The notes under the pieces were generated by a model. The model ran no database searches, had not been told where the DNA came from, and saw nothing but the letters and a program-made list of their open reading frames with translations. The translations under genes and the position numbers were made by a program. Below, one piece after another: positions 34,628 through 47,108 of a stretch of DNA of 64,000 nt. The DNA comes from Poa pratensis (Eukaryota > Streptophyta > Magnoliopsida > Poales > Poaceae): NCBI GenBank assembly GCA_947311845.1, contig CAMZMU010000111.1, positions 17,998,737 to 18,062,736 of the forward strand. Reading direction: 5' to 3'. Each line of letters begins with the position of its first letter. Positions within the stretch are counted from its first letter, which is position 1.

Positions 34628-36980
34628 GGGATACTCCAACGCACCGACTCATTTGGTCTCTTCCTGTCTGATTCTGACCGTTTGGGGGAAAACCACTGCC
34701 CAACGCACCGACGCAAACGGATCAATGTCCGTTATTCTGTCCGCACAGACCCATTTTTTGGCCCAAATTTTAACCGGGTTTGCGTCCGCGGCAGACACGC
34801 GAAGACGACCGCGGTGTCCTCCCGTTGTCCTCCCATGGCCACACAATTTGCCACATCAACCCTTTCCTCTCCGCCTCCCACCCGTGAAAAACCCCATGGT
34901 CGGTGCACCACCCGCTGCCGCCAAAACCACCAAGGGTTGTGCCACCCCCTTCGTCGCCTTGGTGAAGCCGAAGAAGGAGCTCACCTCGGAGCAGAGGGCG
35001 GCGGAGATGGTGAAGCGGAACAACCGGAGGAAGAAGGTGAAGACCAAAACCAAAGAGACAGTCGTCGCTAACGCCGCCAAAGCCACCGCCGCCTTCATTG
35101 CGCACATGGAGGCCACCGCCACAGAGGCCACCACGGCTGCCCTCCTAATGCTTGGGTTTGCCCAGGAGCCGGCGGTGGCCGCGTCGCCGCTGCAGCGACC
35201 AGCTCTGTTTCTTCGGCAAAACCGCCCAGGAAGCCATCGCTGGCCGTGTCAACATCGCCTTCTCCTCCATACGTCTACCTGCTCGGACACGACACCGCCC
35301 CAATAGGCAATTCATGCCTCTCCATGTCGTCGAAAATGGGCGATTCCACGCCGATCGCCCCAGTTGTGCCACCACTCGACATCAAGGATGCACCTCTTGT
35401 TGGCGACTCGGCGGTGCTGGAAGAAAGCAGCCACGGGTCATCCTATGACCAACCTCCCCGGTGCGCACAACCTGCTCGACGAAATGACAACACCAACTCT
35501 AGACGACCCGAGGTACTACGAGGAGGATGATGGGGAGGGATTTGTGGCGGACATGATGAATGATGGTGGCCTAAGGATTGATGAGCATGGAGACGACCAA
35601 GAGACCCAAGCCCAAGAGGTCGTCCACATCAACGAAGAGCTATTGTTCATGGCCGAGCTAACTCAACTAGCAGGCACACAAAAGAGCGACAAATCGTGAG
35701 GACACAAGCATACTCGATGGCCGAGACAAGATGCTTTGCCTAGCATGGATGAAAATGGGACAAGATTCAATATTTGGGGCCGAGCAAAAAGGAACTTAAT
35801 TTTGAAAGAGGTCTCATGACTACTTCCATGAGCTAAAGCAATTCGAGTCCGATAAATTTGAGAGTGACCGCAACAAATTGTCACTTCAAAAGGGATGAGA
35901 GTTCATCCAATCGGAGTGTAACAACTTCGTGGCTCCTACGAAGATGTAGCGCCATCCGTGAGTGACATTGGGGTGAAGGACTTGGTATGTTTTCATTTCA
36001 CTTCCCCGTCCAATCTTGTTCTTGTTCTTTTGGTCCTTCATATGAATATATCTCGTTCTTCTTTGTTTCATCTCTCAAATAGGCGTTTCAACCTTTGGAA
36101 ACCTTCAAGGCAAACATGGGGGCAAGTCATTTACCTTGATCCATTGTTGGCGAGAAATTAAAGATTGTCTAAAGTGGAAGGAACTCATGCATGGCATCCA
36201 TGCAAAGAGGTGGGGCTGAACAGACCGTCGAGCAAGAGGTCCCAAGTGACAAGACGCCTAGGGGGGACCAACACTAAGATAGAGGCGAAGAGTGATGCTT
36301 CGACAATTGCCTTGTAAGAAACCTTTAAGGGGTTCATATGCAAAGGGACAAGGCAATTGAGAAGAAAGAAGAGAGGGAAGAGAGGAAGCGTCGAGAGAGA
36401 GAGGATCACTCGAAGAACTTCTTCGAAATACAAAAGAGGAAGCTCAAGATCGACGGGGAAAATGTCCGCTCTAGAGCCATTGAAGTGAAGGCAAAGGCCA
36501 AGGAGGTTGAGCACGCTGCACTCACGGAGGAGGCCCGGGTCATCACGACCAACTTGGTCACCTTTATCCGACAAAGAAGGCTTTGGTTTGAGAAGAATCA
36601 AAAATACTTCATGTAGCGACATGATTGATCATCTCAATTGTGTGTTGTGCATGAACTATGGTCGGGCATGGAGATGGCCTTGAGCAATTTTTTGAGTACA
36701 ATGTTGTATGCCGGCATGGCATGATATTATTTTGGTACAATGTTGAATGCCGACATGACAAGTTTATTTTTGCAAGATAATTTGCTAGCTTATTTTGGTG
36801 AAATATGTCCAATGATCAAAATAGATAAAAAAACGGAGAGGACGGACGAAATGGGTCGTCGCGTTGGATGCATTGGCCATGAAAAGCCAAACATGGGTCG
36901 GACGTTGTCCATTTTGTGACCCAGACAGACAAAATCTGGATAAAAAAGTGTCTGTTTAGATCGGCATGTTGGAGCTGCCC
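34628..36980 (+). mobile_element. Non-autonomous PIF/Harbinger DNA transposon carrying ORF1
   Basis: TTA duplications (34625-34627 and 36981-36983) flank imperfect inverted ends: GGGATACTCCAACGCACCGA on the left against GGGCAGCTCCAACATGCCGA read from the right. The inside encodes a degenerate ORF1-type protein and no DDE transposase, so it depends on an autonomous relative. Confidence 0.85.
34897..36616 (+). pseudogene. PIF/Harbinger ORF1-like protein (NAM-associated C-terminal domain), degraded
   Basis: Starts at ATG 34897 (MVGAPPAAAKTT), with a Lys-rich part, then DGEGFVADMMNDGG-like acidic text in another frame, MGQDSIFGAEQK, HELKQFESDKFESDRNKLS, and a C-terminal charged helix (EEREERKRREREDHSK, then VTFIRQRRLWFEKNQKYFM and a stop at 36614-36616). 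A probable GT-AG intron lies at 35995-36082. PIF ORF1 proteins bind DNA and help the transposase. Frame changes and stops break the ORF. Assignment rests on remembered resemblance to the NAM-associated C-terminal domain. Confidence 0.65.
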
Positions 36981-36983
36981 TTA

Positions 36984-37270
36984 GAGTAAGTTCAATAGTA
37001 GTACAGCCAACAACTGGCTATAAGAGATTGTCATGTCATCTATAGTCAACCATATAGCCAACATGTACAATAGTTAGATATAAGAATATGTTACTTTATT
37101 AAGATATGACTCACCTCACACTCTCACAAAGTGCTAGGAGCACGTGCTAGAGCTGACTCTTACATGAGAGCCCACTTCTCTTCTCTCTCCTCTTCTCTCT
37201 CCTCCATGTCATCCAATAAATATTATTTTAACCCTTATAGCCTGCTTACATAAGCTTACTGTACTTGCTC
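36984..37270. mobile_element. Tourist-type MITE A (PIF/Harbinger)
   Basis: Lies between TTA triplets at 36981-36983 and 37271-37273. Inverted ends: GAGTAAGTTCAATAGTA and, read from the right, GAGCAAGTACAGTA. It is 287 bp, non-coding. Confidence 0.85.
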
Positions 37271-37273
37271 TTA

Positions 37274-37545
37274 GGATGCTCACAGTGGGGAGTAACATAG
37301 AGTAGTAACATGTAGATGATATTAGCTATGTTACTACCTCCACAGTGGGGAGTAACATATATGATATATGTGTAGTGTCATACAATGCTTTATTTATTAG
37401 GATATATACTCAATTTGTCTTGGTGTTACAGTAACTAGCTAAGTTATCACAAACACCCCTCTCCTCATTAAATATATGCCGCATAAGCAAACTTGTCTTG
37501 AATTGTGTGATGTTACTAGCTAAGTTACTCCCATTGTAGCCACCC
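37274..37545. mobile_element. Tourist-type MITE B (PIF/Harbinger)
   Basis: Lies between TTA triplets at 37271-37273 and 37546-37548. Inverted ends: GGATGCTCACAGTGGGGAGT and, from the right, GGGTGGCTACAATGGGAGT. It is 272 bp, with internal repeats of AGTGGGGAGTAACATA. Confidence 0.85.
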
Positions 37546-37599
37546 TTAGAATTTACCACCACGCGAGGAAAATTAGAAAATCTAGCAATTCAATTTCTA

Positions 37600-38238
37600 C
37601 CGCTGATCGATCCACGGTACCCTACCTGTAGCTCCCTCAGGGAGTAGGAAAACAACTGTCGCCACATTTGTCGGTAGAAACGTGGCCACAAAACAAGAGG
37701 AGATGCAGGTACCGATTTGGTGGCCATGGTCGGGATGTGGAGGTTTCCTGTCGTGCTCGTCGTGGGGGCGAGCTCACACGGGTTCTCTGCCTTCATGACG
37801 GTGGCGGCCGATTCCTGCAGCAGGGGAGCTCGGAAGCTTCTCTCGATTGTTGGCTGCCGTCCAAGATGGTCGAAGGGCGACCACTCCCACCCTCTCCGTC
37901 GGCATTGGTTCGTTCCGGCCGGCGATTGAAGGCAAACAACAACCTCCAGGCTGCCATGCCATGTTGGAGGCCTCTCTTCCCCGGTGCAGTTGGCTTCCGA
38001 TGCTTTGCCCCAAGTGGTTTCGTCCCCGACGGTGTTGCGTTTGGATGTGCCATGGTTCTTCGACACGGTGGTGAAGGAGCTGGACCCGTTTGCGTTTTCA
38101 GAATTAGATCTAGGGTCCTTTGTGCAATTAGTTTGGACTTGGTTGTAATTTCCATCCTTTTTTGGTCCTTCTTGTATTATGCCATTGTGGTCAATGAAAG
38201 CTTCTAGGTCCCTCTGGGGCCCCTGTTCAAAAAAAAAA
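37600..38238 (+). mobile_element. GC-rich retroposon fragment with poly-A
   Basis: GC-rich body, a T-rich 3' part (GGACTTGGTTGTAATTTCC), then GGGGCCCCTGTTC and ten A (38229-38238). Organised like 27668-28069. The left boundary is a guess. ORFs on both strands lack recognisable domains. Confidence 0.5.
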
Positions 38239-38612
38239 CAAGAAGAGATAAGTCACAGAACACCAGGAACCCACGGTCACATTCGTTTCGGCGGGAACAG
38301 CCAGAAAGCACGGCACACGTAGACCCCCGAACGCATGAACCACGATTTTCCCCGCCAAGCAGGCAAATGGACAATCGCTCACGGCCTGGCCGTTTAACAC
38401 CAGGTCGCAGCAACTGCACCGGTAAATCGCCCGCCCAACACGTAGCCGGCGGCCGACGAAGACCGCCAGTTTGTCCCGTCCTTCCTCCGCGCGCGGCCTG
38501 CTTGTTTCACCGGCTCACTGTGGCCGCTTGGATAAGCAAGCAATCGCCCTCGTTTCTTGCACAGTGCGCCACAGATCGCTTGCTCTGGACTCTGTCTTCC
38601 CAGGAGATCGAT
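38239..38612 (+). promoter_or_regulatory. Probable original promoter and 5' UTR of the small gene at 48515
   Basis: Unique, GC-rich DNA ending in the left TSD copy TCGAT (38608-38612). If the retrotransposon is removed, this joins directly to CGGA-ATG at 48511-48517. The promoter is therefore now about 9.9 kb away. The inference rests on the TSD and the ORF alone. Confidence 0.5.
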
Positions 38613-40008
38613 TGTCGGGGATGTAACCCCGGGTACCCCGAAGTTGTTGATTCTGTTGAGTTATCAGAGGAGGCGGCAAAGAAATAAATAGAAGGGAAAG
38701 ACAGAAAAGCAGCCTGGGCCAAATATCCTTCAAACTCGGAGTAAACCGAGTCATGCACCAGGCCGAGGTACGTGGGAGCAGGTCGCCGAGTTTTCCTCCT
38801 TTCGTACTCATCAGCAGCGTGACCAGCCTCGGTGCAAACCGAGCTATCGCCAGCCTCGGCAGGCCGAACTTTCATCCAGGCCTCGGTATGGGCCGAAGTA
38901 CTTAGACCGAACTCTCCCAGACCGGCGTCTCCTCTGGCAGGCCGAGGTCTCCAGATGACTTGGGCGGGCTCCCTCGGGCAGGCCGGCATGATGGTGGACC
39001 GAGGCTGAGCAGGAGAGCTCCCCAGTTCCAGGACGGGCCAAGGTCGATCCTCACCTCGGACTGGGCCGCATTCCGGATCGAGCCAGCACGCCTCCACTCG
39101 CTACCTCGGGCGGACCTTGCTCTCAGCTTCGGCGGGCCAGGCCACGTTAACTCGGCTGGACCGCAATGGCTGCTCCTAAGCTGGGCCGAGGTAAGCTGGG
39201 CCGAGGTATCCTGACCTCGGCTGGTTATTTCTTTCAGCGTGCATCGCGGAGCTGGCCGACGTAGTTTGTATCTCGGACTGGATCGAGATTAGCCACCAGA
39301 TGGCACATACCTCGCCCGGATCGGGGCGTAGTCTCAGCGCTGCGCGAGTCATCACGGCTACCTCGACTTCTTCTCCGGCATCTCCTCAACACCGGCATAC
39401 CCGGTCACAGCCTCGTCCCGTACAGGATACCCCTGCCATCCCCAGAATATCCGGGAGACAGGAGCAAGAAGACAAAAGCGATGACACAGGCAGCGTGGCT
39501 ACAATGCCACAGATGTGACAAGAGTACAACTACAGTGACGCTGCTACAGTGTGACAAGACCCCAGTAGTCACCTCAGCTACAGCGTACAGTGCATAGTAC
39601 TTTTGGTCTCCTTGTCCCCTCCTTGTCCCCTGGGCTCTCCCTATATAAAGAGCACCAGGGGAGAGGCAAGAAGCAGCCGCGCAGGAGGCCCTGGGCTCAT
39701 TTCCCCCGCGGGAGCTCTCCTCTCTGGAGATTAGCAACTTAATTAGCAGTGATTAGAGGCATACTTAGAGGCATCCGGCTCGAGGAGCGTTTGTACACAC
39801 CGCATATACAGAGGGAAATACACCAAATAGGATAGTGCTGCAGTAGGGGTTTTACCTCCTCACGAGGGCCCCGAAGCAGGGTAGATCTTTGTGTTTGCAG
39901 TGTTCTTCGTGTGCGACGCCATCGCGCAATCCCTCCCCGAATCCTCAAGCGTACGTTCGGCCCCAGAATAAGCCTACCCCTAGGCATCTGCGTGTTCCCA
40001 CCACGACA
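38613..40008 (+). repeat. LTR1 of the three-LTR element
   Basis: TGTCGGGG...CACGACA, 1396 bp. TATA box CTATATAAAG at 39651-39660. Dense in CCGAGGT/ACCTCGG motifs, including a 17-bp tandem AGCTGGGCCGAGGTA(A/T). Five-C run at about 39703 and four-G run at about 39847. Confidence 0.93.
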
Positions 40009-41569
40009 GTTGGCGCCCACCGTGGGGCTGACAGTGGCGCTTGCTCGGCTAATTTCGGATGGGACCTTCTTCATCAGCGCGGGGACTCAACGCCGCCATG
40101 ACCCCGCGCATCCCGGAGGCTCGTCGCCGTCGTCGTCATCAGCAATATCCTCGTCACCATGCGCCGGGCTAATGCCCGTCGGCGCGTCGCCGTCGCCTCA
40201 AGCTTGCCATGGCCGCACCTCTGCTTCCACCTGCGGCAGCCTCTCCGCGCCGAGCCGTGGGCAAGCCTCCACGGGTTCCCCCAGCGACCTCCGTTTACAC
40301 CGCGCTCAAGTCCCTGCGCAGGGCCGCTCCCGCATCCTCGACCTGCAGCCAGCGCACGGAGGCGACCAGCTCCGCGCTTCTGCGTCCGGCTGCCCGTGCC
40401 GGTTCCCGCAACTGCGCACGCCTGATTCCCGTCTCGACCGCGCCCGATTGCCCGTATCCGGCTCCAGCGCTCGGCATTCCGCTCGACTCCAACCGTCCGT
40501 GGCCCGGCCCCCCTGCTTCGCCGTTCTCCTCCTGCAGCCAGCCGCGGCCCGGTGCATCCATCCGCGCCCGGGGCGACCTCCACGCTCGCGGCAGCGTCAG
40601 CTGCGGCCAGCCGCGCCCCGTCCGCGTCGGATTGCGGCATCCGCGACCGCACGCCTGCGCGCATCCTCGACGCCTCCACCTCTTGTCGCGGTCCGGCCCC
40701 AGACTCCCGCGCGAGCCGCGCCCCAGGCCGCGCCCTGCTTCACCCGCCCGCAGCTGCGTCCAACTTCGGCTCGCCGATCCTGACTCCAGCTCGCCACCTA
40801 CTGGGTCGATGCCCGGAGATTCGCCGGATCGAACTCCCCTGCCTCGGTCGCTGCGGGGAAAGAGGAGGTCAGGACCGGTCGGGTAGAGGAAAGAAAAAAG
40901 AAAAAGGAAGAGAAGGAAAAGAGTAGGAAAAAAGAGATAACGCCGAGGTCAAGTGCTCTCCGACATGCTTATGTCGGCATGCCGATTTCCTGGCCGGTCG
41001 AAGTGTGCATAGCATGTGGCAGGCACAGGCGATCCGAGATAGCCGTGTCAGCGATCCGATATTTCGGATGGACCGAGTTTTAATGGTGGCAGGCCGATGT
41101 CGCGACCTTGCGAGTGCATTTCGGTCCGGTGGGCCAGGATCCCTGGGCCGACAGCTGCACCGACATCGCGAACGCTCCAACGACATATACCCAACACCGA
41201 GATTGCAATGTGAGTACTTACCAGTTGTTTGAGTTGCGTGCTAAGGGGTTAAAACTCAAAGTTTACTCGGGGACTGCCCCTTCGTGCCATGTTTAGTTAT
41301 TTCCCCCGGGAGCAAGATGACTTGACCCGGGGACTGGATAGCCAGTCTGTGTTACAGTTTCTCCTAGATAAGAAAAGTTACTCGGGGACTCGGTTGAAAC
41401 CGAGTCTGCTTCTTTGTGCATAGTGTTGCTACTAGATTTACTCTCCGATATATGCTATAGTTTGTTGCCTCGGCTAATAGAATTACTGTGCCCTTTAAAT
41501 ATTCATGATATGTATGCTGAACTGACATTGAAAGGTGATATCGGTTTTGCTGAAAACGTTCGTTACCGA

Positions 41570-41680
41570 GTTATCCTGTCCGAAATATCCTGAAATCCGA
41601 GGTATCCTGTCCGAGATATCCTGAAATCCGAAGTATCCTGTCCGAGATATCCTGAGATCCGAGGTATCCTGTCCGAGGTA
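41570..41680 (+). repeat. About 28-bp tandem repeat in internal domain 1
   Basis: Copies of CCGAGATATCCTGAAATCCG and GGTATCCTGTCCGAG alternate about four times. The same array lies at about 45840-45950 in internal domain 2. Confidence 0.75.
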
Positions 41681-42069
41681 TAATGGTTGTGTTGGTTATC
41701 TCAAATCACCCTAGGTATCATGGCATTATCGACATTCTCGAGATCGCCGTTTATTTCGGCTTGCCACAGTATCACGGCATCACTCCACATCACAGATTGC
41801 CGTTTATTTTGGTTTGTCACGGTATCATGACATCCTTCCATATCCCGGATCACTTTCTATTCGGTCTACCAACGTGTCATGATATCATCTTGTATCCCCT
41901 AAATCATCATTTGTGTTGGTTAATCAGAGGCAACATTTGAGATATATTTATGCAGGTCTTATGTCAGTCCAGCAGTGGCTGGAGACATCTATGTCGGTAT
42001 ACGCCCGGAGCGGCTAAAACCGGCATCCGGGGTATGCTTATGTCAAACCAGCAGTGGCTGGAGACCTAT

Positions 42070-42373
42070 GTGAGTTATGCCCAGCAGTGGCCGAGGTATC
42101 GAGATATGTGAGTTATGCCCAGCAGTGGCCGAGGTATCGAGATATGTGAGTTATGCCCAGCAGTGGCCGAGGTATCGAGATATGTGAGTTATGCCCAGCA
42201 GTGGCCGAGGTATCGAGATATGTGAGTTATGCCCAGCAGTGGCCGAGGTATCGAGATATGTGAGTTATGCCCAGCAGTGGCCGAGGTATCGAGATATGTG
42301 AGTTATGCCCAGCAGTGGCCGAGGTATCGAGATATGTGAGTTATGCCCAGCAGTGGCCGAGGTACCGAGACTT
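42070..42373 (+). repeat. 38-bp minisatellite, eight copies
   Basis: Unit GTGAGTTATGCCCAGCAG plus TGGCCGAGGTATCGAGATAT, eight direct copies, nearly identical. The last copy has GGTACCGAG. The other internal domain has seven. Confidence 0.92.
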
Positions 42374-42401
42374 ATGAGATACTAACTTGCAGGTTTATGT
42401 C

Positions 42402-42632
42402 GGGCTAACCGACGCTGGCGGCATCTCAATTCGGTAAAAGCCAGGAGGGCTAACCGACGCTGGCGGCATCCCAATTCGGTAAAAGCCAGGAGGGCTAACC
42501 GACGCTGGCGGCATCTCAATTCGGTAAAAGCCAGGAGGGCTAGCCGACGCTGGTGGCATCCGAGTTCGGTAAAAGCCAGGAGGGCTAGCCGACGCTGGTG
42601 GCATCCGAGTTCGGTAAAAGCCAGGAGGGCTA
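42402..42632 (+). repeat. 45-bp minisatellite, five copies
   Basis: Unit GGGCTAACCGACGCTGG...TTCGGTAAAAGCCAGGA, five copies falling into two subtypes (AACCGACGCTGGCGG and AGCCGACGCTGGTGG). 45 is a multiple of three, so open minus frames with 15-residue repeats are artefacts. Confidence 0.9.
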
Positions 42633-42879
42633 AGAACCGGCATATGATGGTGACCATTCAGGCAACATATTTCCAGTGCAAACTGTCCATCTCGTTGTTG
42701 ATTCGGGTGAGCTCGGTCGACCGGATGTCGCAGTTGGCCTGGAGGGCATGGCTAAGATGACCGAATTACTATGGCGCCCATACACGCAGGAGGTCGTATA
42801 CATGGAGGTTTCGATGGTGGCATTTATTTTTGTAAGTCTGCGCGCGACTCTGCGAGTCCCCCGCAGCCTCGGGGACTAA

Positions 42880-44275
42880 TGTCGGGGATGTAACCCCGGG
42901 TACCCCGAAGTTGTTGATTCTGTTGAGTTATCAGAGGAGGCGGCAAAGAAATAAATAGAAGGGAAAGACAGAAAAGCAGCCTGGGCCAAATATCCTTCAA
43001 ACTCGGAGTAAACCGAGTCATGCACCAGGCCGAGGTACGTGGGAGCAGGTCGCCGAGTTTTCCTCCTTTCGTACTCATCAGCAGCGTGACCAGCCTCGGT
43101 GCAAACCGAGCTATCGCCAGCCTCGGCAGGCCGAACTTTCATCCAGGCCTCGGTATGGGCCGAAGTACTTAGACCGAACTCTCCCAGACCGGCGTCTCCT
43201 CTGGCAGGCCGAGGTCTCCAGATGACTTGGGCGGGCTCCCTCGGGCAGGCCGGCATGATGGTGGACCGAGGCTGAGCAGGAGAGCTCCCCAGTTCCAGGA
43301 CGGGCCAAGGTCGATCCTCACCTCGGACTGGGCCGCATTCCGGATCGAGCCAGCACGCCTCCACTCGCTACCTCGGGCGGACCTTGCTCTCAGCTTCGGC
43401 GGGCCAGGCCACGTTAACTCGGCTGGACCGCAATGGCTGCTCCTAAGCTGGGCCGAGGTAAGCTGGGCCGAGGTATCCTGACCTCGGCTGGTTATTTCTT
43501 TCAGCGTGCATCGCGGAGCTGGCCGACGTAGTTTGTATCTCGGACTGGATCGAGATTAGCCACCAGATGGCACATACCTCGCCCGGATCGGGGCGTAGTC
43601 TCAGCGCTGCGCGAGTCATCACGGCTACCTCGACTTCTTCTCCGGCATCTCCTCAACACCGGCATACCCGGTCACAGCCTCGTCCCGTACAGGATACCCC
43701 TGCCATCCCCAGAATATCCGGGAGACAGGAGCAAGAAGACAAAAGCGATGACACAGGCAGCGTGGCTACAGTGCCACAGATGTGACAAGAGTACAACTAC
43801 AGTGACGCTGCTACAGTGTGACAAGACCCCAGTAGTCACCTCAGCTACAGCGTACAGTGCATAGTACTTTTGGTCTCCTTGTCCCCTCCTTGTCCCCTGG
43901 GCTCTCCCTATATAAAGAGCACCAGGGGAGAGGCAAGAAGCAGCCGCGCAGGAGGCCCTGGGCTCATTTCCCCCCGCGGGAGCTCTCCTCTCTGGAGATT
44001 AGCAACTTAATTAGCAGTGATTAGAGGCATACTTAGAGGCATCCGGCTCGAGGAGCGTTTGTACACACCGCATATACAGAGGGAAATACACCAAATAGGA
44101 TAGTGCTGCAGTAGGGTTTTACCTCCTCACGAGGGCCCCGAAGCAGGGTAGATCTTTGTGTTTGCAGTGTTCTTCGTGTGCGACGCCATCGCGCAATCCC
44201 TCCCCGAATCCTCAAGCGTACGTTCGGCCCCAGAATAAGCCTACCCCTAGGCATCTGCGTGTTCCCACCACGACA
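42880..44275 (+). repeat. LTR2 (shared middle LTR)
   Basis: By-eye comparison with LTR1: A/G at 43771, six C instead of five near 43970, three G instead of four near 44113. It differs from LTR3 only at the G run. Confidence 0.92.
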
Positions 44276-46336
44276 GTTGGCGCCCACCGTGGGGCTGACA
44301 GTGGCGCTTGCTCGGCTAATTTCGGATGGGACCTTCTTCATCAGCGCGGGGACTCAACGCCGCCATGACCCCGCGCATCCCGGAGGCTCGTCGCCGTCGT
44401 CGTCATCAGCAATATCCTCGTCACCATGCGCCGGGCTAATGCCCGTCGGCGCGTCGCCGTCGCCTCAAGCTTGCCATGGCCGCACCTCTGCTTCCACCTG
44501 CGGCAGCCTCTCCGCGCCGAGCCGTGGGCAAGCCTCCACGGGTTCCCCCAGCGACCTCCGTTTACACCGCGCTCAAGTCCCTGCGCAGGGCCGCTCCCGC
44601 ATCCTCGACCTGCAGCCAGCGCACGGAGGCGACCAGCTCCGCGCTTCTGCGTCCGGCTGCCCGTGCCGGTTCCCGCAACTGCGCACGCCTGATTCCCGTC
44701 TCGACCGCGCCCGATTGCCCGTATCCGGCTCCAGCGCTCGGCATTCCGCTCGACTCCAACCGTCCGTGGCCCGGCCCCCCTGCTTCGCCGTTCTCCTCCT
44801 GCAGCCAGCCGCGGCCCGGTGCATCCATCCGCGCCCGGGGCGACCTCCACGCTCGCGGCAGCGTCAGCTGCGGCCAGCCGCGCCCCGTCCGCGTCGGATT
44901 GCGGCATCCGCGACCGCACGCCTGCGCGCATCCTCGACGCCTCCACCTCTTGTCGCGGTCCGGCCCCAGACTCCCGCGCGAGCCGCGCCCCAGGCCGCGC
45001 CCTGCTTCACCCGCCCGCAGCTGCGTCCAACTTCGGCTCGCCGATCCTGACTCCAGCTCGCCACCTACTGGGTCGATGCCCGGAGATTCGCCGGATCGAA
45101 CTCCCCTGCCTCGGTCGCTGCGGGGAAAGAGGAGGTCAGGACCGGTCGGGTAGAGGAAAGAAAAAAGAAAAAGGAAGAGAAGGAAAAGAGTAGGAAAAAA
45201 GAGATAACGCCGAGGTCAAGTGCTCTCCGACATGCTTATGTCGGCATGCCGATTTCCTGGCCGGTCGAAGTGTGCATAGCATGTGGCAGGCACAGGCGAT
45301 CCGAGATAGCCGTGTCAGCGATCCGATATTTCGGATGGACCGAGTTTTAATGGTGGCAGGCCGATGTCGCGACCTTGCGAGTGCATTTCGGTCCGGTGGG
45401 CCAGGATCCCTGGGCCGACAGCTGCACCGACATCGCGAACGCTCCAACGACATATACCCAACACCGAGATTGCAATGTGAGTACTTACCAGTTGTTTGAG
45501 TTGCGTGCTAAGGGGTTAAAACTCAAAGTTTACTCGGGGACTGCCCCTTCGTGCCATGTTTAGTTATTTCCCCCGGGAGCAAGATGACTTGACCCGGGGA
45601 CTGGATAGCCAGTCTGTGTTACAGTTTCTCCTAGATAAGAAAAGTTACTCGGGGACTCGGTTGAAACCGAGTCTGCTTCTTTGTGCATAGTGTTGCTACT
45701 AGATTTACTCTCCGATATATGCTATAGTTTGTTGCCTCGGCTAATAGAATTATTGTGCCCTTTAAATATTCATGATATGTATGCTGAACTGACATTGAAA
45801 GGTGATATCGGTTTTGCTGAAAACGTTCGTTACCGAGTTATCCTGTCCGAAATATCCTGAAATCCGAGGTATCCTGTCCGAGATATCCTGAAATCCGAAG
45901 TATCCTGTCCGAGATATCCTGAGATCCGAGGTATCCTGTCCGAGGTATAATGGTTGTGTTGGTTATCTCAAATCACCCTAGGTATCATGGCATTATCGAC
46001 ATTCTCGAGATCGCCGTTTATTTCGGCTTGCCACAGTATCACGGCATCACTCCACATCACAGATTGCCGTTTATTTTGGTTTGTCACGGTATCATGACAT
46101 CCTTCCATATCCCGGATCACTTTCTATTCGGTCTACCAACGTGTCATGATATCATCTTGTATCCCCTAAATCATCATTTGTGTTGGTTAATCAGAGGCAA
46201 CATTTGAGATATATTTATGCAGGTCTTATGTCAGTCCAGCAGTGGCTGGAGACATCTATGTCGGTATACGCCCGGAGCGGCTAAAACCGGCATCCGGGGT
46301 ATGCTTATGTCAAACCAGCAGTGGCTGGAGACCTAT

Positions 46337-46602
46337 GTGAGTTATGCCCAGCAGTGGCCGAGGTATCGAGATATGTGAGTTATGCCCAGCAGTGGCCGAG
46401 GTATCGAGATATGTGAGTTATGCCCAGCAGTGGCCGAGGTATCGAGATATGTGAGTTATGCCCAGCAGTGGCCGAGGTATCGAGATATGTGAGTTATGCC
46501 CAGCAGTGGCCGAGGTATCGAGATATGTGAGTTATGCCCAGCAGTGGCCGAGGTATCGAGATATGTGAGTTATGCCCAGCAGTGGCCGAGGTACCGAGAC
46601 TT
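46337..46602 (+). repeat. 38-bp minisatellite, seven copies
   Basis: Same array as 42070-42373 with one unit fewer. This explains the 4267 versus 4229 bp spacing between successive LTR starts. Confidence 0.92.
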
Positions 46603-46630
46603 ATGAGATACTAACTTGCAGGTTTATGTC

Positions 46631-46861
46631 GGGCTAACCGACGCTGGCGGCATCTCAATTCGGTAAAAGCCAGGAGGGCTAACCGACGCTGGCGGCATCC
46701 CAATTCGGTAAAAGCCAGGAGGGCTAACCGACGCTGGCGGCATCTCAATTCGGTAAAAGCCAGGAGGGCTAGCCGACGCTGGTGGCATCCGAGTTCGGTA
46801 AAAGCCAGGAGGGCTAGCCGACGCTGGTGGCATCCGAGTTCGGTAAAAGCCAGGAGGGCTA
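46631..46861 (+). repeat. 45-bp minisatellite, five copies (second)
   Basis: Copy of the array at 42402-42632, with the same order of subtypes. Confidence 0.9.
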
Positions 46862-47108
46862 AGAACCGGCATATGATGGTGACCATTCAGGCAACATATT
46901 TCCAGTGCAAACTGTCCATCTCGTTGTTGATTCGGGTGAGCTCGGTCGACCGGATGTCGCAGTTGGCCTGGAGGGCATGGCTAAGATGACCGAATTACTA
47001 TGGCGCCCATACACGCAGGAGGTCGTATACATGGAGGTTTCGATGGTGGCATTTATTTTTGTAAGTCTGCGCGCGACTCTGCGAGTCCCCCGCAGCCTCG
47101 GGGACTAA

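Larger units (their letters stand above)
40009..42879 (+). other. Internal domain 1 of the three-LTR element
   Basis: Primer-binding-like site at 40011-40027. An ATG at 40059 opens only 37 codons, ending RRRRRHQQYPRHHAPG and a stop; this could be a gag relic. A 290-residue ORF starting in LTR1 and a 201-residue reverse ORF are compositional artefacts of the GC-rich 40080-40860 part. The rest is AT-richer and carries three tandem-repeat arrays. Confidence 0.75.
44276..47108 (+). other. Internal domain 2 of the three-LTR element
   Basis: Near-identical to internal domain 1; seen differences are one fewer 38-bp unit and a C/T change (41486 region versus 45753 region). No coding capacity for retroelement enzymes. 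Confidence 0.85.

Noticed and set aside
39911..40783. 290-residue ORF in the retrotransposon, and its copy at 44178-45050
   Set aside because: It starts in the LTR and runs through GC-rich DNA open in several frames, has Ser/Pro/Arg composition bias, and shows no gag or pol motif.
42070..42373. CRISPR-like direct repeats of constant length
   Set aside because: The units abut without unique spacers and lie inside an LTR element of a plant genome; this is a minisatellite.
42382..42657. Minus-strand ORF with 15-residue repeats
   Set aside because: Direct consequence of a 45-bp minisatellite whose unit is divisible by three.
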